Part shown: piece by piece, positions 15,974-24,478 of the stretch
How positions within the stretch are numbered: the stretch's first letter is position 1
Layout: every line of letters begins with the position of its first letter
Source of the DNA: an uncultured Rhodospirillales bacterium
GTDB lineage: Bacteria; Pseudomonadota; Alphaproteobacteria; CACIAM-22H2
Direction: 5' to 3'
DNA length: 50,191 nucleotides
NCBI GenBank assembly: GCA_937926175.1
Contig: CALANV010000048.1
Span: 1-50,191 of the forward strand
The notes under the pieces: model-generated
Databases searched by the model: none
Seen by the model: only the letters and a program-made list of their open reading frames with translations
Told to the model about the DNA's origin: nothing
Made by a program: the position numbers and the translations under genes

Positions 15974-18058
15974 ATGGCACGCACCTTCTACGTTGACCCG
16001 CGCAACGGATCGGACTCGAATAGTGGTACATCCGCGACGTCCGCGTGGAAGTCACTGAGCAAGGTAAACAGCTTCACCTTCCAGCCCGGCGACACGATTC
16101 TGTTTGCACGCGACAGCGTCCTGCAGGGGCAGCTGACGATCAAGCACTCGGGCACGAGTGGCGCCCCCATCACGTTCGGCGCCTACGGCGATGGCGCTGA
16201 TCCGATCATCAAGGGCGGCAAACACGGTATCTATGCATCCGACAAGGATTACATCGTCATCCAAAACATCCAGATAAAGGACACGAGCGACGTCGGCATC
16301 TACGTCACCGATTCCAGAAACTGGATAATGGATCACCTCACGTTCGATCATACCGGTTACAACCGGACGAACGGCGGGGGTGGCATCCAGTCCTGGTACA
16401 GCAACAACATGACCGTCTCGAACTCCACGTTCACGAACGTGACGGGCGATAGCTTGTGGTTCTGGGACACGGACGGCCTCAGGATCCTCAACAACCACTT
16501 CAATACCAACCAGGGCGGCACGGCTGACAACGTCCACATCTACGACGCCACGAATTTCGAGATTCGCGGCAACTACATGGACATGAGCGGGGATACCAAC
16601 AGCGGCAAGGGCAACCTGCTGCTGCAGAATTCCCGAAACGGCGTGGTTGCGGGCAATACGTTCAAGGGTGGCGCTTTCGGCACCAGTGTGCACGCGAGTG
16701 ATACCGTGATCGAGGGCAACCATTTCATCGGCCATACGAGCGCGAGCTGGTCGGCCGGGGTCCTCAGCGGCAACCACAACGATGTCAAGAATCTGACGAT
16801 CCGGGGCAATCTTTTCGAAGGCGACAGCACCGCGATCTATATGTTCGGGACGAACAAGCGTGAGGGCATCACGATCGAAGGGAACGTATTCAAGGACTTC
16901 ATCAAGTCTGCCCTGACCGTCGACAAGAATGTGCCGATCAGCGGCAAGTTCCTGAACAACGACGTGTGGTCGCCGAAGGCTGCCGACCTGATCAAGTTCA
17001 ACGGAAAATTGATCAGCGGCAAGACCTGGACTTCCGACAACAACGGCTGGAGCCCGGAATCGGCCGGCTTCAACGTATGGGGCAAGACCTACAGTTCGCT
17101 TTCGGCACTGCGGTCCGGGACCGGTTGGGACAAGAATTCCACGATCCTTACGCAGGCGCCGACGTGGAATGGTGGCAATCACGACGATAAGCCGCTGAAC
17201 CTCGTCGGAACGGATGCAGCCGACACGCTTAACGGCGGCAATGGAAACGATACGCTCCGCGGCCTCGGCGGAAACGACAAGCTCTACGGCGGCGACGGCG
17301 ACGACGTCCTCGACGGCGGTCCGGGTGACGACTTCCTGCAGGGCAATGCCGGCAACGACACGTTCGTCTTTGCCCCCGGCTACGGCCAGGACACGATCAA
17401 CTGGCTGGAGCGAGGCGACAAGATCGATCTGCGGGCGTTTGGCGTGAAGGACATGGCCGAACTCGCCAAGATCACGACGATGTCGACCGGAACCGGCAGC
17501 ACCGGGCCCTATGTGGTCCTGGACTTCGGGAACGGAGACCGCCTGACCGTCAAGGGCATCGCCGAACTCACGGCGCAGAACGTAATCTTCGCAACCGGTT
17601 CGACGAACCCGCCGCAGGATGATCAGCCTCTCAACCTGGTCGGCACGGACGGGGCGGACATCCTGACCGGCGGCAACGGCAACGACACGCTCACCGGCAA
17701 TGGCGGCGACGACACGTTGGTCGGCGGTGCCGGCGACGACAAGCTCTACGGCGGCGACGGCGACGACGTCCTCGACGGCGGTCCGGGTGACGACTTCCTG
17801 CAGGGCAATGCCGGCAACGACACGTTCGTCTTTGCCCCCGGCTACGGCCAGGACACGATCAACTGGCTGGAGCGAGGCGACAAGATCGACCTCAGCGCCT
17901 TCGGTCTGACCGACCTGACCGGGTTGTCGGAAGCAGCCACGGCGACTTCGGGCAAGGCCAGCTCCGGTGCCTCGTACCTCGTTCTCGACTTCGGGGACGG
18001 CGATCGCCTGACGATCAATGGGATCGCGAAGCTCACCCCGGAGCAGGTGATCTTCTAA
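15974..18058 (+). CDS. Parallel beta-helix protein with two C-terminal RTX modules, type I secretion substrate
   Basis: The 694-residue protein has no Sec signal. Residues 1 to about 400 form a parallel beta-helix collinear with the preceding gene's product; TADN-HIY (D185, H188) and TNSGKGN (K212) are conserved. Two RTX blocks of GGxGxD nonapeptides follow (from about 421 and 566), each ending in a FVFAPGYGQDTINWLERGDKI-type module and the last closing with EQVIF at the C-terminus, as in type I secreted lyases, epimerases and peptidases. Calcium would fold the RTX parts outside the cell. The two modules share an exact 154-bp DNA repeat. No type I exporter genes lie in the window. Likely function: extracellular modification of the polysaccharide. 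Confidence 0.88.
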   Translation: MARTFYVDPRNGSDSNSGTSATSAWKSLSKVNSFTFQPGDTILFARDSVLQGQLTIKHSGTSGAPITFGAYGDGADPIIKGGKHGIYASDKDYIVIQNIQIKDTSDVGIYVTDSRNWIMDHLTFDHTGYNRTNGGGGIQSWYSNNMTVSNSTFTNVTGDSLWFWDTDGLRILNNHFNTNQGGTADNVHIYDATNFEIRGNYMDMSGDTNSGKGNLLLQNSRNGVVAGNTFKGGAFGTSVHASDTVIEGNHFIGHTSASWSAGVLSGNHNDVKNLTIRGNLFEGDSTAIYMFGTNKREGITIEGNVFKDFIKSALTVDKNVPISGKFLNNDVWSPKAADLIKFNGKLISGKTWTSDNNGWSPESAGFNVWGKTYSSLSALRSGTGWDKNSTILTQAPTWNGGNHDDKPLNLVGTDAADTLNGGNGNDTLRGLGGNDKLYGGDGDDVLDGGPGDDFLQGNAGNDTFVFAPGYGQDTINWLERGDKIDLRAFGVKDMAELAKITTMSTGTGSTGPYVVLDFGNGDRLTVKGIAELTAQNVIFATGSTNPPQDDQPLNLVGTDGADILTGGNGNDTLTGNGGDDTLVGGAGDDKLYGGDGDDVLDGGPGDDFLQGNAGNDTFVFAPGYGQDTINWLERGDKIDLSAFGLTDLTGLSEAATATSGKASSGASYLVLDFGDGDRLTINGIAKLTPEQVIF
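17274..17427 (+). repeat. Exact 154-bp direct repeat, copy 1 (RTX module 1)
   Basis: Base-for-base identical to 17736-17889, an in-frame offset of 462 bp. It encodes the nonapeptide RTX core and the following beta-roll cap. Flanking bases differ at once on both sides. Confidence 0.95.
17736..17889 (+). repeat. Exact 154-bp direct repeat, copy 2 (RTX module 2)
   Basis: Identical to 17274-17427. The lack of even silent differences points to recent duplication or gene conversion between the two modules. Confidence 0.95.
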
Positions 18059-18106
18059 GGCGTTCAGATCCCCGAGTAAATTCCAGGGGTCGATCTCGAG
18101 CCGGAC

Positions 18107-18140
18107 GGGCGGTGCTCCTTCGGGAGCGCCGCCCATTTCG
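18107..18140 (+). terminator. Rho-independent-type terminator after the RTX beta-helix gene
   Basis: A 12-bp stem (GGGCGGTGCTCC against GGAGCGCCGCCC, one G-T wobble) closes on a UUCG tetraloop at 18119-18122 and is followed by ATTTCG. It lies about 50 bp after the stop. The stable tetraloop makes it a good terminator candidate even though the T-tract is short. Confidence 0.7.
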
Positions 18141-18250
18141 TCTGCGACATTCCTACGTCGGGAAGGAAACGCGACGCCTATCCGAATAGGCGAATTGCTC
18201 GGGAGAGGAGCCGTTCCACATCATCGCCCTACTTCCGCGAGAGGGTGAGG

Positions 18251-19042
18251 ATGCGCGACGTCGAGATTCTTGGTAACAAGTTCACCGACATGACGGTCGG
18301 TGAGTTCTTCGCGGAACTCGACGAGATCGTTCGCGCCGGCCGATCCGAGGTCGTTCTCAACACCAACGTCCACGGCATCCACCTCGCCAGCAAGAATCCC
18401 TGGCTCAGGGAGTTCAGAAACAGAAACAGGATCACCCATTGTGATGGTGCAGGTGTGGTGCTCGGGGCCCGGATCCTCGGACATCGGGTCAACCCGCGGG
18501 TCTCGCTCAACGACTTCGTCTGGGATTTCGCCGCATTCTGTGCCGAGCGCGGGCACTCCCTGTTCCTGTTGGGAGCGCGGCCGGAGGTCATAGAAGACGC
18601 TGCGAACGCGCTGCGGCGACACAGCCCCCAACTGCGCATCGTTGGTACCCATCATGGCTATTTCGCGAAGAGCGGTCCGGAGACGGATGCTGTCATCGAT
18701 CTGATCAACCGTGCCTGCCCGAATATCCTGATGGTCGGGTTCGGGATGCCGATCCAGGAGGCCTGGATCAAAGACAACGCACACCGTCTCAATGCGAATG
18801 TCGTCTGGGCCGTCGGCGGCATCTTCGATCGGGTCGCCGGCGTCGTTCCCCTTGCGCCGAAATGGGTGATGGATTGCGGGCTCGAGTGGTTGTATCTGTC
18901 CATAAAGAGTCCTCGCCGGTTCATCGATCGGTATCTGATCGAGAATCCGATTTTCCTTTCCCGTGTCCTTGCCGAACGCCTTCGGTCTCTTCTTCCGCCG
19001 GCGGCGGGATCAAGCCCGCGCGGCGGAACGGGGCGGGCGTGA
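18251..19042 (+). CDS. WecG/TagA/CpsF family glycosyltransferase (GT26)
   Basis: The 263-residue protein has the GT26 pattern: an NTNVHGIHLASKN segment near 37-49, THCDGAGVV with the conserved aspartate, SLFLLGARPEV, and GFGMPIQEAWI with the conserved Gln-Glu. It continues with RVAGVVPLAPKW and the basic C-terminal LYLSIKSPRRF, which attaches the enzyme to the membrane. Members transfer ManNAcA, ManNAc or glucose-type sugars onto a lipid-linked first sugar, usually as the second step of repeat-unit assembly. ATG at 18251 is preferred over GTG at 18245 because GAGAGGG is well placed for it. Confidence 0.88.
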   Translation: MRDVEILGNKFTDMTVGEFFAELDEIVRAGRSEVVLNTNVHGIHLASKNPWLREFRNRNRITHCDGAGVVLGARILGHRVNPRVSLNDFVWDFAAFCAERGHSLFLLGARPEVIEDAANALRRHSPQLRIVGTHHGYFAKSGPETDAVIDLINRACPNILMVGFGMPIQEAWIKDNAHRLNANVVWAVGGIFDRVAGVVPLAPKWVMDCGLEWLYLSIKSPRRFIDRYLIENPIFLSRVLAERLRSLLPPAAGSSPRGGTGRA

Positions 19043-19088
19043 GGATGAGGCCCGCCGCCCGCGCCCCGCGCGCTCTTCAGAGGCTTGC

Positions 19089-19988
19089 ATGAAGCACGTC
19101 GCCATCATTCCGGCTCACAACGAGGCCGCCTTCATCGGGCAGACACTGGATACGCTGCTCGCGCAGACGCGGCGCCCCGACAAGATCATCGTCGTCGACG
19201 ACGGATCGACGGATGCGACGCCCGATATCGTCCGTCGGTTTGCGGAAAAGCAGGATTGCGTCCAGCTCGTCCAAGGGCCAAAGCAGAACGTGCGCCGTTA
19301 CCGGGTCGTCGAGGTGTTCAACCGCGGTTACGAGCTGGTGCGCACGGAATCCTTCATTTACGTGTCGAAAATCGACGCGGATCTGATCTTTCCGAAGGAT
19401 TATTTCGAGCGGCTTTTTGCCGTCATGGATGCCGATCCGCGGATCGGCGCGGCAAGCGGAATCCTCGACGAAGCGACGCTCAGCGGCGGCCAGATGCGGC
19501 TGCGCATGCCGGAAGGCCATGTCCCGGGACCGATCAAGACGATCCGCAAGGCCGTCTTCGACGAAATGGGCGGCTTTCTGCCCATGCTCGGCTGGGACAT
19601 CATCGATCTGGTCAAGATCCGCTCGCTCGGATACCGGACGGTGAACGTCCCCGACCTGGTGGTCTTCCACGCGCGACGGACGGGAGCGGCGACAGGTATC
19701 ATCAAGGGCAACATACGCATGGGACACGGCGCATACGTCATCGGGACGCATCCGCTGTTCGCCCTGGCGAGAGCCATTTACCGCATGTTCGAGCCGCCAT
19801 ACGTCGTGGCCGGCTTTGCCCTCGGCTATGGGTACTTCCGTTCCTGGCTGACTGGCGCCGAACAGATACCCGACAAGGATCTGATCCGCGCGCTTCGCGC
19901 GGAACAGCTCTATCGCCTGCTGCACGGCAACAAGCTGCCGGAGCAGGGAACGACGAGGCTGGTATCAGCGTCGTTCGAGAAGCCGTGA
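19089..19988 (+). CDS. Glycosyltransferase family 2
   Basis: The 299-residue GT-A protein begins with VAIIPAHNEAAFIG and has VVDDGSTDATPDIV and SKIDADLIFPKDYF with the DXD-like metal site. The C-terminal 80 residues include a moderately hydrophobic segment and YFRSWLTG, suggesting membrane association. The start at 19089 is chosen because it begins exactly at the conserved family N-terminus and follows CAGAGGC. It lies 46 nt after the GT26 gene and probably extends the same repeat unit. The sugar specificity is unknown. Confidence 0.85.
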   Translation: MKHVAIIPAHNEAAFIGQTLDTLLAQTRRPDKIIVVDDGSTDATPDIVRRFAEKQDCVQLVQGPKQNVRRYRVVEVFNRGYELVRTESFIYVSKIDADLIFPKDYFERLFAVMDADPRIGAASGILDEATLSGGQMRLRMPEGHVPGPIKTIRKAVFDEMGGFLPMLGWDIIDLVKIRSLGYRTVNVPDLVVFHARRTGAATGIIKGNIRMGHGAYVIGTHPLFALARAIYRMFEPPYVVAGFALGYGYFRSWLTGAEQIPDKDLIRALRAEQLYRLLHGNKLPEQGTTRLVSASFEKP

Positions 19989-20171
19989 CTTCAACGCTTC
20001 GACCGTGCGTCGATCCCGCGAGGCAGTGATCGTATCCGGCCGGATGTGCCCGGACGGTCGTTACCCGAATTGCCCAAGGGCAGTATGCGCAAGCGTGCTG
20101 GCAACGGCATTCCCAACGGAAAATTCTCGCAGAACGACCGCCTGCAATCTGAGACTTGACCTGAGGACGAG

Positions 20172-21521
20172 ATGATCGGATTCGAAACCATCGGTAATGC
20201 GACCGTCATCTGCCACGACCGCGTGCCCGTCCTGTGCACAGATCCATGGGTCACCGGCAGCGCCTATTTCGGAAGCTGGACCCACAAGTTCGAGTTGCCG
20301 CCAGATCAGCTCCGGTCGATCGAATCCTGCCCATATGTCTGGTTCTCGCACGGGCATCCGGACCATCTGAACCCTGACTCGCTGCCGAGGTTCAAGGGGA
20401 GGACGATTCTTCTGCCCGATCATTACGGCGGCCGTATCGCGCGGGATCTGGGCAGCCAAAGGTTCACGGTAAAGATTCTCGAGAACAAGAAGTGGTACCC
20501 GCTATCGGAGAAAATCTCCATTCTTTGCCTGTCCGATTACAACCAGGACGCCATCCTTCTCATCAACCTGAATGGGCGCCTGCTGCTTAACATGAACGAT
20601 GCGACGAACCGCGACTGGATGGGCTTCATCCGAAGCGTGACGTCGCAATTCGAGAAGACGTTCCTGCTTCGTCTCGTGAACCACGGCGATGCCGACATGA
20701 TCAACCTGTTCGACGAGCAGGGACGACGGGCGGTTCCCCCGTTTCTCAAGTCGGTTCCCCTCGGAGCCAAGGTGCAGGCGAAGCTCGCGGCGACAGGATG
20801 CCGATACTACGTGCCGTTCAGTACGTTCCACGTCTATCAGCGAACCGACAGCATCTGGGCCAATGAATACGTCGTCTTCGATCCCAAGGAGTTCTCGGAA
20901 GGATTCAAGGGAAGTCCGGACCAGATCCTTCCTGCCAACGTCCGCTACGACTGCGAGACGGATGCGTACGAGGAAATCGGGTCACAAGCCCTGCCGTTGA
21001 CCCCCAAGCCCCCCGAGGCGTTCGGGGACAACTGGTCGGACCAGCTTGAGAAGGAAGACAAGGAGCTCGCGCGGCGCTATTTCACGTCGATCGAATCGCT
21101 GCGGCGCTCGATCGATTTCATCCGCCTGGTGGTCGGTGGCGAGGAGACGGTGATTGAGATCTCCAAGCGCGGGTTCAAGTCCGGCATCACCTTCGAAGTC
21201 CCGCGCAACTCGCTCGTCGCCGCCCTCAGGTGGGAGATCTTCGACGATCTCCTGATCGGCAATTTCATGAAGACCACGCTGCATAACATCAAGAGCCTGT
21301 ACCCGGACTTCACGCCTTATGTCGCCAAATACGCCGACAACGGGCGCGCAAAGACGGACGCCGAGCTCAAGGCGTACTGGCGCGAATACCGGCGACGCAA
21401 CCCGCTTGCCATGTTCAAGCATGAACTGTCGATGAAGACGACTCAGCGCCTGCGCAACTATATCCTGGCCGACGGGCGCCTGATCCGTCTGGCCTATGCA
21501 GCCTACAAGCGGGTGAGCTGA
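20172..21521 (+). CDS. Large MBL-fold metallohydrolase-like protein of unknown substrate
   Basis: The 449-residue protein has the metallo-beta-lactamase motif SHGHPDH (59-65), a motif-4-like NMNDATNRDW, and NHGDADM near 180, so metal binding in the first about 200 residues is likely. The C-terminal 230 residues have no domain I recognise; they contain charged stretches and HELSMKTTQRLRN near the end. The overall layout resembles the MBL part of CMP-Neu5Ac hydroxylase-like or UlaG-like proteins, but no Rieske cluster is seen. It is preceded by a 183-bp gap and lies last in the plus-strand glycan operon, so a role in processing a glycan or lipid carrier is possible, not shown. Confidence 0.75.
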   Translation: MIGFETIGNATVICHDRVPVLCTDPWVTGSAYFGSWTHKFELPPDQLRSIESCPYVWFSHGHPDHLNPDSLPRFKGRTILLPDHYGGRIARDLGSQRFTVKILENKKWYPLSEKISILCLSDYNQDAILLINLNGRLLLNMNDATNRDWMGFIRSVTSQFEKTFLLRLVNHGDADMINLFDEQGRRAVPPFLKSVPLGAKVQAKLAATGCRYYVPFSTFHVYQRTDSIWANEYVVFDPKEFSEGFKGSPDQILPANVRYDCETDAYEEIGSQALPLTPKPPEAFGDNWSDQLEKEDKELARRYFTSIESLRRSIDFIRLVVGGEETVIEISKRGFKSGITFEVPRNSLVAALRWEIFDDLLIGNFMKTTLHNIKSLYPDFTPYVAKYADNGRAKTDAELKAYWREYRRRNPLAMFKHELSMKTTQRLRNYILADGRLIRLAYAAYKRVS

Positions 21522-21602
21522 GCGACGGAAAATGGGAAGCCCTACCCGGACGCCCCGCGGTGGCGCTCTCCTCTGGCTCTGTTCAGACTGGATCCGGGAG
21601 CA

Positions 21603-21618
21603 ACCCGCCGAAGCGGGT
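21603..21618. terminator. Small hairpin between convergent genes
   Basis: ACCCGC and GCGGGT flank a CGAA tetraloop in the 103-bp space between the convergent MBL and CpsD-like genes. The stem is only six base pairs and no T-tract follows, so terminator function is uncertain. Confidence 0.3.
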
Positions 21619-21624
21619 CACCCG

Positions 21625-22407
21625 CTAGAGCCGCTTATAGATCCAGTCCGGGATGAAAAAACGTCGCTTGTTGAAGACGATTCCGATCAGCTTGCCGCCG
21701 TTGGTCTCGATAAGCTCCTTGGTCCGCTTGGCCTGATGGAACCGTGTCTGCTCGGCCTGGATGACGAGCACGACGCCGTCCGCCTTTGCCGACAGGCCCA
21801 GGACGTCAGGCGCCACGGTCGGTGGCGGGGCATCGATCACGACCATATCGAAGCGCTGACGAAGCTGGGTGAAGAGATGGTCGGCGCGCGGTGACCCGAA
21901 GACGAAAGGACGCGACGTCGGCCGGAGCGACAGAGCACCCACGTGGAGACCGGTGTTCCGAACGGCGTAAATCGCCTCGTCCACGGACCTGCCGTCGGTC
22001 ACGACCTGTTCGAAGTCGGCTGATCCCCGGATTCCGAAGCGGGCGAGCTGACTCGGTTTCTCCTGATCCGCATCGAAAAGGAGCGTCGAAGCCCCGACGT
22101 GAACGGCCATGAACGACGCGAATTCGCGCGCCATGGTCGAGGTGCCGTCCGTCTCGTTTGTACCGATGAACAGAACGATGCCCTTGCCATTGGGCAGGGC
22201 CGAGATGATCGGGTGATAGAGACCCGCCATCTCTCGTTCGAACTTCGCTTCGAACGGTTGAAACGAGAATGGTTGGATCTTCGGGGATGGTGGCGCGACC
22301 GGTTGCGGCGCGGGCGCCACGACCGGCTGAACTGCCGTGAGCAAGTCGGCCTTCTGCGCTTTCCGCTCGGCCCTGGCATGTTCAAGAGCCTCGAATATCT
22401 TGCTCAT
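21625..22407 (-). CDS. CpsD/Wzc-kinase-like P-loop protein with a P-loop lacking lysine
   Basis: The 260-residue protein matches the cytoplasmic BY-kinase domain that regulates exopolysaccharide polymer length: MSKIFEALEHAR start, Walker A-like GTNETDGTST (82-91), Walker A' LLFDADQEKP (109-118) and a MVVIDAPP Walker B. The Lys normally before the Ser/Thr of Walker A is Thr89, and no C-terminal tyrosine cluster is present (the end is PDWIYKRL). It may bind nucleotide weakly or serve as a non-kinase partner of the GumC-type protein encoded at 24479. It is the last gene of the minus-strand assembly operon, 51 nt after the ATPase-LysM gene. Confidence 0.85.
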   Translation of the reverse strand: MSKIFEALEHARAERKAQKADLLTAVQPVVAPAPQPVAPPSPKIQPFSFQPFEAKFEREMAGLYHPIISALPNGKGIVLFIGTNETDGTSTMAREFASFMAVHVGASTLLFDADQEKPSQLARFGIRGSADFEQVVTDGRSVDEAIYAVRNTGLHVGALSLRPTSRPFVFGSPRADHLFTQLRQRFDMVVIDAPPPTVAPDVLGLSAKADGVVLVIQAEQTRFHQAKRTKELIETNGGKLIGIVFNKRRFFIPDWIYKRL

Positions 22408-22458
22408 AGCGCGATTGTCCTCGTGCTTTGAATGTCGGCAGCGGTCATTGCGGCCTCA

Positions 22459-24447
22459 TCATCGTCCATCGGACCGTATCCGGGGCTGATTCAAATTCAG
22501 GATCTCCACCGTTCGATCGGGTAGTTCCTCGGGCGATCGCGGAAATAGAATCTCCTGACCGGGGTTGAGCCAATTGATGTTGCGAATCTGCGGATTGGCG
22601 TCCTGCACCTTGCGCAGAACGTTCGGGTTCACGTACCCATAGACGTCTTCTGCCATCGTCCACAGGTTGTCACCGAACCGAACCACGCGGACGATGTGCT
22701 CGTCACGCGGCCGGGGAATGTCGGTGCTTCGATTGCGCGGATTCGCCACGTCGACATCATTTTCCGTTTCGCTCGGACGCGACGGCATCGCACGGGGCGG
22801 GGCAGTCGGTGCGGCCGCGAGGGCGCGCAGCGGTGCCGGCGGGGTGACAGACGCAGGGGAAGTGACTTCAGCAGGAGGTGGCGTGGGGGCCTGAGCAGAG
22901 GGCGGTCGTGCAGCGACCTGTGGCGTCGTGCGCGGTTCCGATACCGTCGGCGGGGAGGGGGGGTGAGCGGACTCGTCAACGGACGCGGAGGCCGTATCGC
23001 CGGCCCGGGGCTCGGAACGCGTGGCAACGGTGTCGCTGCCGGACTCCTGATCAGTCCTGTTCTGGACGCGCTCGGGGGCACCCGATTGGCGGTCACGCGC
23101 CTGCGACAGGACCGGTGCGGTATGCGGCGGCCCAATCTCCGCCGGCGTTGTCCGTTCGCCAGGCGGCACCTCCTCGGTTCGGTCCGATACCGCCGGCGCA
23201 CGCGCGAGCTGTTCCGGCAATACGGCGTGCGGGCTCGATCGCGGTGCCGTACCGGCCGGCGCACCAGATCCCGGCGACGCATTGTCGGCCTCAGCCGGAG
23301 CTGTCGGGCGCTCTCCGGCGTCCGGCGCGGCGGGCATTCGGGGGGTGGGTTCGTTTGCCGGCAAGGGCGGCACGGCGTGGCGCTGTTCGACTCGGGCGAC
23401 CTCTGAATTTGCCTCTGCGCCCGTCCGGAAAACCGGTTCGTCGTCCGGACCGAGACCGAGCCAACGGCCGACCTCTTCGCGTACGGCCGCCAGTGCATCA
23501 TTGCCCGCCCCGGCACTGACACGCGCATTGCCGAGCCCCCACGTCGCAACCGACGCTGCGACCACGACCGCCAACACGGCGGTGACTGCCCCGCCGATCC
23601 AGACCCCCGACAAGTGCCGGCGTCGCACGGGCTCGGTATCGGCGAGCTGTCGGTCCGCCAGAACCTCCCGAACGACCTTGGTACCGACCGGACGCACCTG
23701 GTACCCGTAGCCGGTGACAAGCGCATTATCCGCCAGAATGTTCAGCGTCCGCGGAATCCCCTTCGCCGCCTTGGCAATCATGTGGAGCGCCTGCTTCGAG
23801 AAAACGGGCTTGGTCGTCAATGCGACCTTCTTGATGCGGTGTTCGAGGTACGCGACGCTTTCGTCGACGGACAATGGCCCTATTCGGGCGTGAATGGCGA
23901 TACGATTGCGAAGCTGTCGCAGCCGGTGCTGCTGCAACATTTCCTCGAATTCCGGCTGGCCGATCAGGATGATCTGAATGAGCTTCTCGGTCACGGTCTC
24001 GAGATTCGAGAGCATGCGCAGGCTCTCGAGCGTCTCGGCCGGCATGTTCTGCGCTTCGTCAATGATGAGAACGACGGTCTGGTTCTTCCTGTAGATCTCG
24101 ATGAGTTCTTCGTGCAGTCGGGTAACCGCGAGAAACGTCGTCTCGGGGTGGTCTTCGATACCGAGTTCGCGGAAGACCGTCGTAAGCAGCTCATCGAAAG
24201 TCAGGTTCGAGTTGTAGATGTAGATGAGCTTTAGATTCTTGCGATCTGCGAGATCCAGGTAACTGCGCAGAATCGTCGTCTTGCCGACGCCGACTTCACC
24301 GGTGATCGCGACGAAGCCCTTGCGCTGCTCGATACCGTAGACGATCGCCGCAAGCGCTTCCTTATGTGCCGGACTCGGAAAAAGGAACTCCGGATCCGGC
24401 GTCACATGAAAAGGCTCTTGGCTCAGCTCGTAAAAGGCTGCGTACAT
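22459..24447 (-). CDS. ExeA/GspA-like AAA ATPase fused to transmembrane, Pro/Ala-rich and LysM segments
   Basis: The 662-residue protein has an N-terminal ATPase typical of polysaccharide/exosortase-linked general-secretion ATPases: YELSQEPFHVTPDP start, Walker A GEVGVGKTT (50-58), Walker B TVVLIIDEAQN (124-134) and sensor-like IILIGQPEF. A single membrane span follows near 283-307 (VWIGGAVTAVLAVVVAASVA). After it comes a long Pro/Ala/Thr-rich stretch to about 575, then a LysM-like domain (VRFGDNLWTMAEDVYG to LNPGQEILFP). The topology suggests a cytoplasmic ATPase tethered through the membrane to peptidoglycan. It lies between the GumC-type and CpsD-like genes, 31 nt after the former. The LysM fusion is unlike the usual shorter XrtA-associated ATPase. 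Confidence 0.85.
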   Translation of the reverse strand: MYAAFYELSQEPFHVTPDPEFLFPSPAHKEALAAIVYGIEQRKGFVAITGEVGVGKTTILRSYLDLADRKNLKLIYIYNSNLTFDELLTTVFRELGIEDHPETTFLAVTRLHEELIEIYRKNQTVVLIIDEAQNMPAETLESLRMLSNLETVTEKLIQIILIGQPEFEEMLQQHRLRQLRNRIAIHARIGPLSVDESVAYLEHRIKKVALTTKPVFSKQALHMIAKAAKGIPRTLNILADNALVTGYGYQVRPVGTKVVREVLADRQLADTEPVRRRHLSGVWIGGAVTAVLAVVVAASVATWGLGNARVSAGAGNDALAAVREEVGRWLGLGPDDEPVFRTGAEANSEVARVEQRHAVPPLPANEPTPRMPAAPDAGERPTAPAEADNASPGSGAPAGTAPRSSPHAVLPEQLARAPAVSDRTEEVPPGERTTPAEIGPPHTAPVLSQARDRQSGAPERVQNRTDQESGSDTVATRSEPRAGDTASASVDESAHPPSPPTVSEPRTTPQVAARPPSAQAPTPPPAEVTSPASVTPPAPLRALAAAPTAPPRAMPSRPSETENDVDVANPRNRSTDIPRPRDEHIVRVVRFGDNLWTMAEDVYGYVNPNVLRKVQDANPQIRNINWLNPGQEILFPRSPEELPDRTVEILNLNQPRIRSDGR

Positions 24448-24478
24448 CTTCGCCTGTCAACGCACCGGATCCGGTTAT

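Noticed and set aside
16052..18136. 694-codon antisense open frame over the RTX gene
   Set aside because: A product of high GC and codon bias on the opposite strand of a well-supported gene; no domain.
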